DNA of 64,000 nt from G963691885 sp963691885 (GTDB taxonomy: Bacteria > Pseudomonadota > Alphaproteobacteria > UBA8366 > Aestuariispiraceae). Where the stretch lies: positions 4,154,001 through 4,218,000 of the forward strand of contig OY829843.1 in NCBI GenBank assembly GCA_963691885.1, given 5' to 3'. The notes under the pieces were generated by a model. That model did no database searches. It was not told the DNA's origin and saw only the letters and a list, made by a program, of their open reading frames with translations. Positions 8,923-18,093 of the stretch are shown here, one piece after another. The stretch's first letter is position 1. Each line of letters begins with the position of its first letter. Position numbers and translations under genes: made by a program.

Positions 8923-9465
8923 CTAGTTTCGGGTAATGGGCGGTTTGAACAGGGCCTTGGTGAAACTTCCAATAAGTTGACGATAGGGTTCATCCTCCGC
9001 TGCCGTGTCGGATGCAATCCAGCCATGGGCCTCGGCCTCCAGCTTATTTCCCTGGCATAAAACGCCAATTATCTTGATCTCTTTTCCATCCCGTTCGGAT
9101 ATATCAGGTGCTGGGCCGCCGCAAAGATCCCTGCCCGATCTGGATTTGGGTGCACCAAACCAGTAAATCACCTGTACCTGGTCCCAAGCCTGCCCTCTGT
9201 TGCTGGTGAAGATGGTTTTCACGGGTTGAGCGGCATTGTCATTCATCACCTCTATAGTGCGCTCTTCGAACCCTGTAGCAGCAACATTCCTTGGAAAAAA
9301 GGACACCAGAATTGGTCCCTTCTGAACCGCCTGAGCGAGGAAAGTACGGGTTCCATTGTCATTCTGGCTCATCTCTACAACCCGCGGTACGCCCTCTTCG
9401 CAGGCGGCGAGTCCCAGGGTGAGAAGACCAGCAAAGGCCATACCCGTGTATCGGTTAAATCGCAT
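8923..9465 (-). CDS. Hypothetical lipoprotein
   Basis: I do not recognise the family. The start at ATG 9465 has a good GAAGGGA ribosome site and yields a typical lipoprotein signal: RFNRYTGMAFAGLLTLGLAAC with lipobox LAAC at about residue 22, followed by CEEGVPRV. Longer frames starting near 9513 would spoil the signal. The mature part (about 158 residues) has one later pair of cysteines (DLCGGPAP and VLCQGN) that could form a disulfide, and no membrane segment. It is probably anchored in the outer or inner membrane facing the periplasm. It converges on opgH (12-base gap) and follows the Maf-like gene on the same strand after a 34-base gap. Confidence 0.75.
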   Translation of the reverse strand: MRFNRYTGMAFAGLLTLGLAACEEGVPRVVEMSQNDNGTRTFLAQAVQKGPILVSFFPRNVAATGFEERTIEVMNDNAAQPVKTIFTSNRGQAWDQVQVIYWFGAPKSRSGRDLCGGPAPDISERDGKEIKIIGVLCQGNKLEAEAHGWIASDTAAEDEPYRQLIGSFTKALFKPPITRN

Positions 9466-9499
9466 ACTGGATCCCTTCCCTTCACATACAATTTGCCTA

Positions 9500-11509
9500 T
9501 CAACGCTGCGCAAGGCTTTCAGCCTGCTTAACCGCGTCAGAGACAGTTTTGAGCAGAGTCCGTTTGAGCACCAGCAGGAAATTTTCTCTTTCCGGTTCAG
9601 CTATGCGACGGTCCAGCACATAGGCCAGTTGCAAGATGCTCAGAATAGAGCCGGAAAACGTTGCCTGAACGGCGGCCGCGGGGCTGTGCACTTCACCGGT
9701 TCCCGCTTCACTAATCAAATCAAGCACCGCATCCTGTAGAGGGTCGAGACTGGTATGGTCTGTTTCAATCGCTCTGATGAAACCCTGCTGCCAGTCCTCT
9801 AGTTGGGCCAGATATTCCTTCAACGCGTGCGAGACTGTTTCGGACTGATTGGTGATGTCTGCAAGCTCAGCGATAGTATCCCCACCAAGTGTTCCTGCCC
9901 CTCTCAGATGAGCCGATACCTTAGCGGCGCGCATGGCTTCTGTGCCCGCAATTGAGATTCCGTCGCTGGCATTCAAAACAACGATGTCTTTGTTTTGGGA
10001 CAGAAGCAGTTCAAAGAAGTTTCGGGCATAAAGGAAGGCCCGGCTTGTATAAACTGGCTTTCCATAATTCCCATTGACCTGTATTTCCAGCGCATCCATG
10101 CCCCGGCCAGACTTGAAGTAACTGTCATCAACCGTGTTATAGACCGAAGATTTGGAATGGTGCTGGTCTGGTGACTTTGCACCAAGATCTACACCAAAGA
10201 GTACAAGCTCTTGAAAATTCAAGGCGATTGCAGAGCGGCAGGCAAGGTTGGTCACCGTCGGCCCCGACAGGAACATCACGTCTTCCCGCTTCGCGAACAA
10301 ACGCGTATTGATGTGAGAGTCCCTGTAATAAAATACACGTTTCTTGAAAAAAGCTGCTACACCGGGATGCACGCTGAATGGCGCGATGAGGGTGATGGGT
10401 GAGAAGTCGTGCATTTCCGCCAAGGGCCGCAGCACATCTGGAATGCGGTTCGTGTTTTCGATTTCGCAGTGGAATGTCGGAATGAATCCGTTCCGCAATG
10501 CCACACCAAGTCCGGTCCCGGCCGTGATTAAGGGGAAACCCTGTTTCACCAGATCGTTAACCGTTTCAATTGAGTTGTCGGCGGAGGGGCCGCTTCCCAA
10601 TATGATGGCCGTCCCCTTGGGTGATACAGAGTGCTTTTTTCCAGTCAGAATTTTTCCTGCACTGCCGCCAAAATTCGCCAGGGTATTTTGCAGCATAAGG
10701 ATTTCGTCTTCGAAGAACCCTCGCCCTCTCTCCAGAACGGCATTCTTTTCCTGCAATTGACGGATGACATCGGGTAGCGGGCTGGCGGCATAGTGTTGAA
10801 AGATGTAGGTGCCATCGATCCGGGTGTATTGAGCGCCTCTTAACGCGCCTTCGATTTCCAGCACCATTTGGTCGGGTTTGTTGCCGATTACAAAATATGG
10901 CCGTCCACCCCTTTCCTTCAACGCATGGATCAGATTGGGCCAGTCGACAACAGACAGGCTGAAACGCAGAAACTCCGGATTTGGATCGACAATCACAAGA
11001 TCCCGGAACGGAATCTGATTTATCAGAAGGGGCAATTGCAGACCAAGTCCAAGCCCTAGGCAGATCAGATGGCCTGATGTTTCCTGCGGAAACCAGGGGA
11101 GCATCTGCTGGTCGACCGCGCGCAACAATTCCGCCGCAGCCCCTGCCGCAATGAATTCTTCCGGATCCGGGAGGTCTTTGATCAGTCGATCCGCATCCAG
11201 GGGACGTTCCTGAAATGCTCCCGGTTCATCTCTGGTTCCCGTCTGGTCTTCCGAAAAAAGGAAGTTGGACGCGATGAAACTGATGCGGCGGACCGGATTT
11301 TCGAGGAAGGCCTCAACCTGTTTTTCGGCATAGTGTTTTGCACCGAAAGGATAGAGGATGTTTTCCCCCAGCTGAATGTTCCAGTCCTCTCCGGTTTCCC
11401 CTCCGGTCAGGTTGGCTTTTGTCTGAACATCACTTGAAAGGTAATCCGCCACGGCCCGGGGCAAGAAAGGACGAAGAAAGGCCAGGTTCTTCTGATAGAA
11501 ATCATCCAT
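9500..11509 (-). CDS. Maf-like motility accessory factor / flagellin glycosyltransferase family (DUF115)
   Basis: The 669-residue protein carries a central domain of the MptE-like/DUF115 (MAF_flag10) family: GTAIILGSGPSADNSIETV, then LITAGTGLGVALRNGFIPTF, then HCEIENTNRIPDVL, with LFGVDLGAKSPDQHHSKSS further on. Maf proteins transfer nonulosonic sugars to flagellin in polar flagellates. The N-terminal 250 residues include an additional Rossmann-like stretch (LICLGLGLGLQLPLLINQI). No flagellin or nonulosonate synthesis gene lies in the window, so the role in flagellin glycosylation is by family only. ATG 11509 was preferred over the adjacent TTG at 11512. Confidence 0.78.
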   Translation of the reverse strand: MDDFYQKNLAFLRPFLPRAVADYLSSDVQTKANLTGGETGEDWNIQLGENILYPFGAKHYAEKQVEAFLENPVRRISFIASNFLFSEDQTGTRDEPGAFQERPLDADRLIKDLPDPEEFIAAGAAAELLRAVDQQMLPWFPQETSGHLICLGLGLGLQLPLLINQIPFRDLVIVDPNPEFLRFSLSVVDWPNLIHALKERGGRPYFVIGNKPDQMVLEIEGALRGAQYTRIDGTYIFQHYAASPLPDVIRQLQEKNAVLERGRGFFEDEILMLQNTLANFGGSAGKILTGKKHSVSPKGTAIILGSGPSADNSIETVNDLVKQGFPLITAGTGLGVALRNGFIPTFHCEIENTNRIPDVLRPLAEMHDFSPITLIAPFSVHPGVAAFFKKRVFYYRDSHINTRLFAKREDVMFLSGPTVTNLACRSAIALNFQELVLFGVDLGAKSPDQHHSKSSVYNTVDDSYFKSGRGMDALEIQVNGNYGKPVYTSRAFLYARNFFELLLSQNKDIVVLNASDGISIAGTEAMRAAKVSAHLRGAGTLGGDTIAELADITNQSETVSHALKEYLAQLEDWQQGFIRAIETDHTSLDPLQDAVLDLISEAGTGEVHSPAAAVQATFSGSILSILQLAYVLDRRIAEPERENFLLVLKRTLLKTVSDAVKQAESLAQR

Positions 11510-11554
11510 CAAACTGCCCTGCCCTCCGGCACTCCCGGTTTCTGATCACATCGA

Positions 11555-12625
11555 TCAACTGACCATGGCATTGGTTGCTTCACGGCTTTGACCCAGGCTC
11601 TCACCGGCTGCGAGGATGAGTTCCCAGGTGTTGTCGTCCAGCATAATGCCATTTGCCAATCGGTTCGCTGTGGACTTTCTTTCGGGATCGCCAGCGACCA
11701 TTACCGGTTTTGCCGGATCCTGTGCGCGCGACGCTTTGACGTGATTAACAATGGCCTGCAACTCACTTGTATAATGATCCGCGCTTATCAGACGATTGGG
11801 ATCCACGACAATGCCGAACATGTTGTTGATGATGCCGTCGAGCCGCTCATTCCCCGGATGAATTGTTTTGCCTCCGCTCAGCATGCCGCCCAGCAATTCG
11901 CACATCAAACCAAGACCGGACCCTTTGTGCTCGCCAAACGGTGTCAACGCGCCGCGCAGGTCGGGGAACATCACGCCCGGATCCGTTGTGGGCTGGCCAT
12001 CCGGATCCAGCAGCAGGCCCTCTGCCATCTGGACCTCACGGTTATAGGCAACCCTGACCTTGCCCAAAGCAACGTTGCTGGTCGCCATGTCCAGAATGAT
12101 ACGTTCCTGATCGCCGGCCCCCGGAAGGGCAATACAGATCGGATTGGTGATCAACCGCGCATCGCTTCCGCCGAACGGGGCGACACTGGGTGTATGGTCG
12201 GCGACATTCACGAAATGCAGGGAAACCAGACCGGCGTCGGCGCACATCTCACCATAAGCGCCGATGCGCCCGACATGGAACGCATTGCTTAGTGTATAAA
12301 GCGCCAGGCCAGATTCATTGGCACGGTCGATCGCTGCCTCGGTAGCGTCCTTGGCGACCCGCTGACCATATCCTTTACCGCCGTCAAATTGCAGGATCGA
12401 TCCACCGTCATTGGTGCAGGTTGCCGCGGTGTTCGGGTTAACCAGACCGGCATTGAAACAATCGATATATTTGGGAACCATGCCCACGCCATGGCTGTCA
12501 TGACCGCGCAGGTTAGCGGTTACAAGATGGTCAGACACAATTTCCGCCTCTTCAGCGGTGCTTCCTGATGCCTTGATAATGGATCCTGCAACATTTTTTA
12601 GCTGATCTGCCTTGTAGAACGGCAT
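11555..12625 (-). CDS. Malate/L-lactate/ureidoglycolate dehydrogenase family (Ldh_2) oxidoreductase
   Basis: The protein is about 356 residues with the PF02615 layout. The N-terminal ANLRGHDSHGVGMVPKYI contains the catalytic DSHG histidine, and a mid-region FGGSDARLITNPICIALPG is followed by ILDMATSNVALGKVRVAYN. The family uses NAD(P)H on 2-oxo acids, ureidoglycolate, 2,3-diketogulonate or cyclic imino acids. It lies 42 bases downstream of an enolase-superfamily gene on the same strand. The two probably handle one substrate, such as an acid sugar or hydroxy amino acid. A ureidoglycolate dehydrogenase role is conceivable because the genome has the urate route at 47-59 kb, but that locus is far away and already has a ureidoglycolate lyase. 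Confidence 0.85.
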   Translation of the reverse strand: MPFYKADQLKNVAGSIIKASGSTAEEAEIVSDHLVTANLRGHDSHGVGMVPKYIDCFNAGLVNPNTAATCTNDGGSILQFDGGKGYGQRVAKDATEAAIDRANESGLALYTLSNAFHVGRIGAYGEMCADAGLVSLHFVNVADHTPSVAPFGGSDARLITNPICIALPGAGDQERIILDMATSNVALGKVRVAYNREVQMAEGLLLDPDGQPTTDPGVMFPDLRGALTPFGEHKGSGLGLMCELLGGMLSGGKTIHPGNERLDGIINNMFGIVVDPNRLISADHYTSELQAIVNHVKASRAQDPAKPVMVAGDPERKSTANRLANGIMLDDNTWELILAAGESLGQSREATNAMVS

Positions 12626-12667
12626 CACTCTCTCCCTGATAATCGACCGTAAAGGTCATGCTATGGT

Positions 12668-13768
12668 TTATTCGACGCGGTATTTCTCTATCACTGAGGC
12701 TTCCGGTTCAATACCAAGCCCTGGACCGTCTGGAAGATGGAAGTTTCCGTCTTTATCAGCATCTGTAAAGTCCGGATACAGGCTGGCTTTGATATTCAGA
12801 AAGAAACGTTCAACCCAGGCCTCAAGCGTCAAGGCTGCGGTCAGGTGGAGCGAGGCTATAAACCCCGGACCGAAATAAGGCGAATGGGCGTTGACCGTCA
12901 CACCGTAATGGTCGGCCAAGGTGCAAACCTTTGCAAATTCGGTGATCCCGCCAACTTTGGTCACCGAGGGTTGAACAAATCGCGCGGCACCGGCCCTCAG
13001 GATTTTGTCGAACTCGACGGAAGTGCAGGCATTCTCGCCGATAGCAATGGGAACACCGGTTTCGGCCTGTATCTGTGCCAGCGCCTCAAAATCTTCTGGC
13101 GGGAAAATCGGTTCCTCGACCCAATATGGATGATAAGGCTTCATGGCGTTGATCTGTTGCCGGGCCTTGGTGGGTGTCCAGGGGCAATTGGTATCCACCA
13201 TGATCGGGATGTCCGGCCCCGTGACCGACCTTGCCGCGGCCAGCATTTCGGGGTCAATCTCATGCAATTTGATGACCCTGTAACCAAGATCCAGGGCGGC
13301 CTGTGTCCGCTCTTCGACCTGGGTTCTGTCGCCGTAACGAAACAGGCTGGCATAGCCTGGAAGAACCGTCCGTTTCGCACCCCCTAACATCTGGTAAAGC
13401 GGTTGCTTGGTCGCCTTGCCTTGCAAATCCCAAAGGGCGATATCCAGGCCACTTAGCCCGAAAATTGTGATCCCGTAACGCCCCCAAAGATGCATGCCCC
13501 GTTGCAGGTCTTCATGAATGAGGGCCCGATCCCAGATCGAACGACCGATGACGGCGGGCGCAATCATGTCCTCTACAACCGCGCAAACCGGCCGCAGGCA
13601 GTTATAGGAGAATGCGTCACCCCATCCCACCAGTCCGATATCCGTCGTAACCTTGACCAGACAGGTCGACAGGTTAGGCCATTTGTTGCCCGCCCATCCG
13701 GCACCATCGCTGGTTCCAGTGGTAAACGGTATCTCCAGCTTAATTGCTTCAACAGAGGCTATCTTCAT
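12668..13768 (-). CDS. Mandelate racemase / muconate lactonizing enzyme family protein (enolase superfamily)
   Basis: The 366-residue protein has the capping domain and TIM barrel of the enolase superfamily. The three metal ligands are visible in order: Asp in IMVDTNCPWTP, Glu in YWVEEPIFPPEDF and Glu in AIGENACTSVEF. The usual KxK base motif on the second strand reads KLH (GYRVIKLHEID). The position that holds the dyad Asp reads Ser (FVQPSVTKVGG), while the His on strand seven is present (VNAHSPYFGPG). The chemistry may therefore differ from mandelate racemase. It could be a sugar-acid dehydratase, a racemase or a hydroxyproline-related enzyme. It is upstream of the Ldh_2 gene on the same strand and 150 bases from the PLP dehydratase gene. 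Confidence 0.85.
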   Translation of the reverse strand: MKIASVEAIKLEIPFTTGTSDGAGWAGNKWPNLSTCLVKVTTDIGLVGWGDAFSYNCLRPVCAVVEDMIAPAVIGRSIWDRALIHEDLQRGMHLWGRYGITIFGLSGLDIALWDLQGKATKQPLYQMLGGAKRTVLPGYASLFRYGDRTQVEERTQAALDLGYRVIKLHEIDPEMLAAARSVTGPDIPIMVDTNCPWTPTKARQQINAMKPYHPYWVEEPIFPPEDFEALAQIQAETGVPIAIGENACTSVEFDKILRAGAARFVQPSVTKVGGITEFAKVCTLADHYGVTVNAHSPYFGPGFIASLHLTAALTLEAWVERFFLNIKASLYPDFTDADKDGNFHLPDGPGLGIEPEASVIEKYRVE

Positions 13769-13918
13769 GAAAGAACCCGGCGGTTTGCAATAATAGTTGA
13801 GTGATTACAGTGAAGGGTTTCACAGGAAGTGGGGCAAGCCCCGATAGGCGGAAAAGCCCTGTTTTCACGGAATTTCATACTTTCCATTCAACGATAAATA
13901 TCGGTGTAGGGTCCCCAC

Positions 13919-14884
13919 CTAGCCGCATAAAATGGATTGTATTTTCACCTGGTCGAAATTCGCACCACAGAGAAGAATGACTGAGACCTCACCGGCATAG
14001 CGGTCTTTCTCTGCCTCAAAGCCTGCAAGCGCCATTGCCGCCGCGCCCTCGACCAGCATCTTCTCATCCCAGGCAAGTGTCTTTAACGCGGTTGCGATCT
14101 GTTCTTCGCCGCAGATGACCTGATGATCCACAAGTTCCATCGCGAGCGGCAGTGTAATGGCCCCCTCATCGACCCCGCCTGCACACCCGTCCGCCAATGT
14201 GTCGAGATGGTCTGTTTCAACGATTTCACCGGCCAGCATGCTCGCCGAGAGCGCAGCAGAGTTCCTTGCACTGACGCCAATGATCCTGGTTGCCGGGGAT
14301 GCGGATTTCACGACAGATGCAATGCCGGAGATCAATCCGCCTCCGCCCATAGAGACGAATATGTTATCGATGCGGTGCAGTTGGTCCAACAGTTCCAGAC
14401 CGATGGTCCCCTGCCCAGCAATGACATCTGCATCGTTATAGGGGGAGACATAGGTGTATCCGCCATTTTCCGCCAGACTACGGGCATGCTGTTCCGCCCT
14501 GCCGGAATCACCTGGATGGAGAATTGTTGTGACGCCGTAACTTTCGATTTTACGCAACTTTTCCCGGGCGACATTTTCGGGCAAGACGACGGTCAGGTTA
14601 TGCCCTGTCTTCTGTGCTGTGTGGGAGCAGGCGATGCCGTGATTCCCCGATGATGCCGTGATCAAGGGTTGGTCAGTGGGAAGGGTTGTAAGCTTTGACG
14701 AAGCCCCACGGAGTTTAAAGGATCCTGTGGTCTGAAAGTTTTCGGCCTTGAAGAAGAGTTGCGATCCCCCTTCCCGGTTCGAACGAGACGGCAGGCACGG
14801 TGTCTTCAAGACCAGCTCCTGAATTCGGTCCCGGGCCGACATAGATCGTTCTGCTTGAAGTGTAACGCGCTCTGACAGCCCCAT
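13919..14884 (-). CDS. PLP-dependent threonine/serine dehydratase family protein
   Basis: The 321-residue fold-type II PLP enzyme has the Schiff-base lysine in TTGSFKLRGASSKL, the substrate loop ASSGNHGIACSH and the phosphate-binding glycine loop MGGGGLISGIASV. It is the length of a catabolic dehydratase and has no ACT regulatory domain, so it is probably degradative rather than the feedback-regulated biosynthetic IlvA. Relatives act on threonine, serine, 3-hydroxyaspartate or hydroxyectoine products. It lies behind an MFS gene on the opposite strand and ahead of the enolase-type and Ldh_2 genes, which suggests a small-molecule catabolic group. Confidence 0.85.
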   Translation of the reverse strand: MGLSERVTLQAERSMSARDRIQELVLKTPCLPSRSNREGGSQLFFKAENFQTTGSFKLRGASSKLTTLPTDQPLITASSGNHGIACSHTAQKTGHNLTVVLPENVAREKLRKIESYGVTTILHPGDSGRAEQHARSLAENGGYTYVSPYNDADVIAGQGTIGLELLDQLHRIDNIFVSMGGGGLISGIASVVKSASPATRIIGVSARNSAALSASMLAGEIVETDHLDTLADGCAGGVDEGAITLPLAMELVDHQVICGEEQIATALKTLAWDEKMLVEGAAAMALAGFEAEKDRYAGEVSVILLCGANFDQVKIQSILCG

Positions 14885-15055
14885 GGTTCGGTGGCCCCTT
14901 CATTCGTCGTGATTTGTTTGGATGCCAGGGAAAGCTGACATATTTGCGCCTGCACCGGCAATCCGGTAAATCGAGCATTCTGGTCAAAATACCATGCCAA
15001 AACTGTACTGGAATTATCCGTGCCAACGCCACCTCACGACCCATCACTCTCCAGG

Positions 15056-16261
15056 ATGTCAAATACAGAGATGGAAAAAAGCCGTTGGGACATCGTCGCG
15101 CTTGCCTTGTTGATTGGCTTTATCGGTGGGATGCAGATCGGCAAGGTTCCTCCATCAATACCAGCCCTGCGTGACGATCTGGAAATGGGACTCGTTACGG
15201 CCGGTTGGGTCGCTTCCCTCTTCACCTATGCGGGGGCCGCGTTGGGCGCGATCATCGGGATTTTCTCTGACAGATTGGGACCACGCCGTGCCGTTACCCT
15301 CAGTTTGGTCGCACTTGCGGCTGGCTCACTTTCGGGCGCTATTGTGGAAGACGCTTGGCTGCTTATGGCAACAAGGGGATTGGAAAGCCTGGGCTTCATC
15401 GGATTGGCGGTCTCTGTCCCCCGTCTGATCACCACATCTGTTCTATCGAAAGATCGAAATCTTGCCTTCGGATTTTGGGGTGCCTGGGTGCCGGGTGGTA
15501 TGGCGATCAGCATGTTGCTGGCACCCCTGATTCTGCCTGATCAGGGTTGGCGTGGATTATGGTTTGTTTCCGGTGGGACCGCCATTCTAGGCGTTGTGTG
15601 CCTGTTGTACATGACAAGACCCGGCGCATGGCAACCCCGGGAGATGCCACAGAGTCCAATCGGTCCGCTGACCGGTCTCAAGATGATCCTGGCCCGGCCA
15701 GGTGCCTGGCTGTTGGCCGCCTGTTTCCTTTTATACTCTGTTCAGTTTCTGGCCTTCATGTCATGGCTGCCGACATTTTTTATTGAAAGAGCGGGGTTCA
15801 GCCTGGAGGTCGCATCGTTGTACACCGCCCTGATTGTGGCGGCGAATATGATTGGCAATGTTGCAGCCGGCTGGTTGCTGGCGCGGGGATTGCCCAGACC
15901 GCTTATCCTGGCGGTCGCGTATTGCGGCATGATGCTGTCTGCCCATATCAGCCTCGCGGATGCCACGGAAACCGACATGAGACTGATTATGGCGTTTCTG
16001 TTTAGCGCGATTGGCGGATTAATACCGGGAACAATCCTTGCTGCGGCCCCGGTTCATGCGCCCAGACCTGATCTGGTGGGGGCGATGAATGGTATGGTCA
16101 TGCAGGGCTCTAATATTGGCAGCCTGAGTGGACCACCATTGATGGCGCTTGCCATCTCTCTGTCAGGAAGCTGGCAAGGCGGCACGTGGCAGAACATCGT
16201 CTACGGCAGCATCGGGATCTGGGTGGCATATGCGTTGTCGAGGGTGGAACGGCGGCTTTAG
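15056..16261 (+). CDS. MFS transporter
   Basis: The protein is about 401 residues with twelve predicted membrane helices. It carries the major-facilitator loop motif after helix 2, here FSDRLGPRRAVTLS. The first helix (IVALALLIGFIGGMQIG) and PSIPALRDDLEMGLVTAGWV resemble the cyanate/nitrate-type and other anion carriers. It is divergent from the dehydratase gene and may import the substrate of that gene group; substrate unknown. The start could be ATG 15056 or ATG 15071; the GTG at 15020 has no ribosome site. A strong inverted repeat spans its stop codon. Confidence 0.85.
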   Translation: MSNTEMEKSRWDIVALALLIGFIGGMQIGKVPPSIPALRDDLEMGLVTAGWVASLFTYAGAALGAIIGIFSDRLGPRRAVTLSLVALAAGSLSGAIVEDAWLLMATRGLESLGFIGLAVSVPRLITTSVLSKDRNLAFGFWGAWVPGGMAISMLLAPLILPDQGWRGLWFVSGGTAILGVVCLLYMTRPGAWQPREMPQSPIGPLTGLKMILARPGAWLLAACFLLYSVQFLAFMSWLPTFFIERAGFSLEVASLYTALIVAANMIGNVAAGWLLARGLPRPLILAVAYCGMMLSAHISLADATETDMRLIMAFLFSAIGGLIPGTILAAAPVHAPRPDLVGAMNGMVMQGSNIGSLSGPPLMALAISLSGSWQGGTWQNIVYGSIGIWVAYALSRVERRL

Positions 16262-16273
16262 CGCCGGCCGTTC
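16247..16273. terminator. Stem-loop over the MFS stop codon, between convergent MFS and infA
   Basis: GAACGGC at 16247-16253 pairs with GCCGTTC at 16267-16273, and inner GGC/GCC pairs extend the stem around TTTAG. It sits between two convergent genes, the place for a bidirectional terminator. There is no clear T-run on either side, so it may instead act by stabilising 3' ends. Confidence 0.4.
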
Positions 16274-16285
16274 TGACAAGCAGTC

Positions 16286-16504
16286 TTATTTGTGACGGAA
16301 GGTAATCCGGCCCTTTGTCAGGTCATAGGGGGTCATTTCAACATCAACTTTGTCCCCTACCATTACACGGATCCTGAACTTCCGCATTTTTCCGGCGGTA
16401 TGGGCAATAATCTCATGATCGTTTTCAAGCTTAACCCGGAACATGGCATTGGGCAGTTTTTCCAGAACAGTTCCAGAGAGTTCGATCAAGTCTTCTTTCG
16501 ACAT
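16286..16504 (-). CDS. infA: Translation initiation factor IF-1
   Basis: The 72-residue protein is a complete S1/OB-fold IF-1: MSKEDLIELSGTVLEKLPNA, then FRVKLENDHEIIAHTAGKMR and GDKVDVEMTPYDLTKGRI. It binds the A site of the 30S subunit during initiation and is essential. It stands alone here, with no maf/yacG cluster following as in many relatives. Length and sequence are fully canonical. Confidence 0.98.
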   Translation of the reverse strand: MSKEDLIELSGTVLEKLPNAMFRVKLENDHEIIAHTAGKMRKFRIRVMVGDKVDVEMTPYDLTKGRITFRHK

Positions 16505-16636
16505 ACGTTTTCCAGCAAGTTGCTCAAATCAGTGAAAAGGCCGGGATGAATACTGTGACACATCGCCGACCGAAGGGTGTATGCGGCAAACCACGGAAAT
16601 ATGCAAGGGTGGCGCTTCCCGAACGTGGTTGAATTA

Positions 16637-17023
16637 TCAATCAGTGGGTCTGTTGTTCCAGTCATCTTCTGCAACCATCAGATAGCGCGGGTTGCTGATT
16701 TGACAGCGCAAAATGACATCCTTCATCAAGACCTCATGAAGGGATTTGGACCCTGCGCCCTTGTCAAATTCACCGTTTCGAATTTCCCGTGTCAGGGAAA
16801 CGGCAGGATCATCCCCTTCAAACCCCAATCCAACCAGGCTTTCAGCCTGAATTTGGTCTAGCTCAGGAGCGACCTCCAGATCCCGACACGCGGTATCTAT
16901 GGCACTGATCGCCATAAGAACGGTTAGCCTTTGCTCACCCTTGAGGCTCGGTGCAATCTCTTCGCGCAGGGCCGCAGCCGCTGTTTCCAAAAGGTCTTTG
17001 CGACCCGGCGTGTCAGGTATCAT
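16637..17023 (-). CDS. DUF6285 protein, LvaB-like partner of the APH-type kinase
   Basis: The protein is about 128 residues and mainly helical, with no signal or membrane segment (MIPDTPGRKDLLETAAAALR, then EIAPSLKGEQRLTVLMAISA). This matches DUF6285 proteins, which regularly follow APH-type kinase and acyl-CoA dehydrogenase genes. ATG 17023 has a GGGAG site six bases upstream; the GTG at 17035 is less likely. In the levulinate pathway the kinase LvaA works with a small partner, LvaB. The position and size here fit that role, but equivalence of DUF6285 and LvaB needs an alignment. It is the last gene of the operon. Confidence 0.72.
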   Translation of the reverse strand: MIPDTPGRKDLLETAAAALREEIAPSLKGEQRLTVLMAISAIDTACRDLEVAPELDQIQAESLVGLGFEGDDPAVSLTREIRNGEFDKGAGSKSLHEVLMKDVILRCQISNPRYLMVAEDDWNNRPTD

Positions 17024-17042
17024 GTGAACTCCCACACCTTTA

Positions 17043-18083
17043 TCAGTGTTGCGCCGGCAGTAATCCCTGCCCTGGCTTGGTCATCTGCAAAATTTCATAT
17101 TCCAATTCTGCGGGTCGGCGGCCTGTCAGCACGATATCAAGGGTCCGTTCGCCTCCTTTGAGGAACCGGTCGCCTTGCTGTAATGCGATGATCGCCCACC
17201 GAATATGGGCAAACACTTCCCAAAAATAAACGCGCTCCGGATCGACTTTTCGACCGGATGCTTCCTCATAGCCTTTGTAAAAAGCATCCCGACTGCCGAC
17301 GCCACCCGCCTGGTTCTGGCGTTGACCGAAACGCCAGCACATCGCTGTTAGCCAGCCAATATCAACATGCGGTTCCCCCCAATCCGCAAATTCCCAGTCC
17401 AGTATCCCGGTCAAACCGGCCTCGTCGACCATATAGTTTCCGGTGCGGTAATCGTTGTGGATCAGCACGATTTCTTCCGGAGCGGGCCGATTATTTACCA
17501 GCCATCTCAATCCCCATTCAATTGCCGGCCGGGGCTGCTGCAGAGCATCCAGATGCCTGTACATGTCGTCTATGGCGTGATCCGCAGAAGGCGCGCGAAG
17601 AAAAGGAAACGTGTGAGTGGCAGGTGTGATTGAGTGTATCAGCGCCAGTTGCCGCCCCAGTGTTTCGACGAGCGCTTCTCTATCACCACCCAGCGACGTA
17701 TCCCGCGCCACTTTCTGACCCAGGGCAATGCCTGTGACACGGCGCATCACAACAACCTGCTTGCCTGTGCCATCAAGATCATCACAGCATGCCAGGGGTT
17801 CAGGCACGATTACGCCTGCCTCAAAGGCGGCCTTGAGCAAGAGGTATTCCTGGGCGCGACTGTGACTGACCGCAACCCCGGACGGGCTGTCTGTGCGAAG
17901 CACAGTGTCCAATATGCCATGCATCTCGCCACCGGATACTTCCAGTGTCGCCGCCCAATTTTCCTGAATTGCGCCGCCGCTCAGCTTTTTCGTGTCTGAA
18001 ACCCGCACAGCATCGGCCCGCCAATCACGAGCGAGCCAGGTTTCAAGAGCCTTCAGCGCGTCTGGATCAGAAAGACTGCTCAT
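17043..18083 (-). CDS. APH-type phosphotransferase (probable hydroxyacyl-CoA kinase)
   Basis: The real protein begins at ATG 18083 (about 346 residues); the frame continues upstream but there it only overlaps the acyl-CoA dehydrogenase gene. It has the aminoglycoside-phosphotransferase/choline-kinase fold: the nucleotide loop region LSGGAIQENW, the catalytic Brenner motif LIHNDYRTGNYMVD and the metal-binding ILDWEFADWGEPHVDIGWL. Next to an acyl-CoA dehydrogenase this family corresponds to ACAD10/11 and LvaA. There the 4-hydroxyl of a hydroxyacyl-CoA is phosphorylated before elimination and rearrangement. It starts 10 bases after the dehydrogenase stop. An antibiotic-resistance role is unlikely. 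Confidence 0.85.
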   Translation of the reverse strand: MSSLSDPDALKALETWLARDWRADAVRVSDTKKLSGGAIQENWAATLEVSGGEMHGILDTVLRTDSPSGVAVSHSRAQEYLLLKAAFEAGVIVPEPLACCDDLDGTGKQVVVMRRVTGIALGQKVARDTSLGGDREALVETLGRQLALIHSITPATHTFPFLRAPSADHAIDDMYRHLDALQQPRPAIEWGLRWLVNNRPAPEEIVLIHNDYRTGNYMVDEAGLTGILDWEFADWGEPHVDIGWLTAMCWRFGQRQNQAGGVGSRDAFYKGYEEASGRKVDPERVYFWEVFAHIRWAIIALQQGDRFLKGGERTLDIVLTGRRPAELEYEILQMTKPGQGLLPAQH

Positions 18084-18093
18084 CAGGGTTTGC

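Noticed and set aside
11588..12292. Plus-strand 234-residue frame
   Set aside because: Antisense shadow of the Ldh_2 dehydrogenase gene with no motif.
17043..18083. Aminoglycoside resistance gene
   Set aside because: The APH fold is shared by many kinases; the operon with acyl-CoA enzymes points to small-molecule catabolism.
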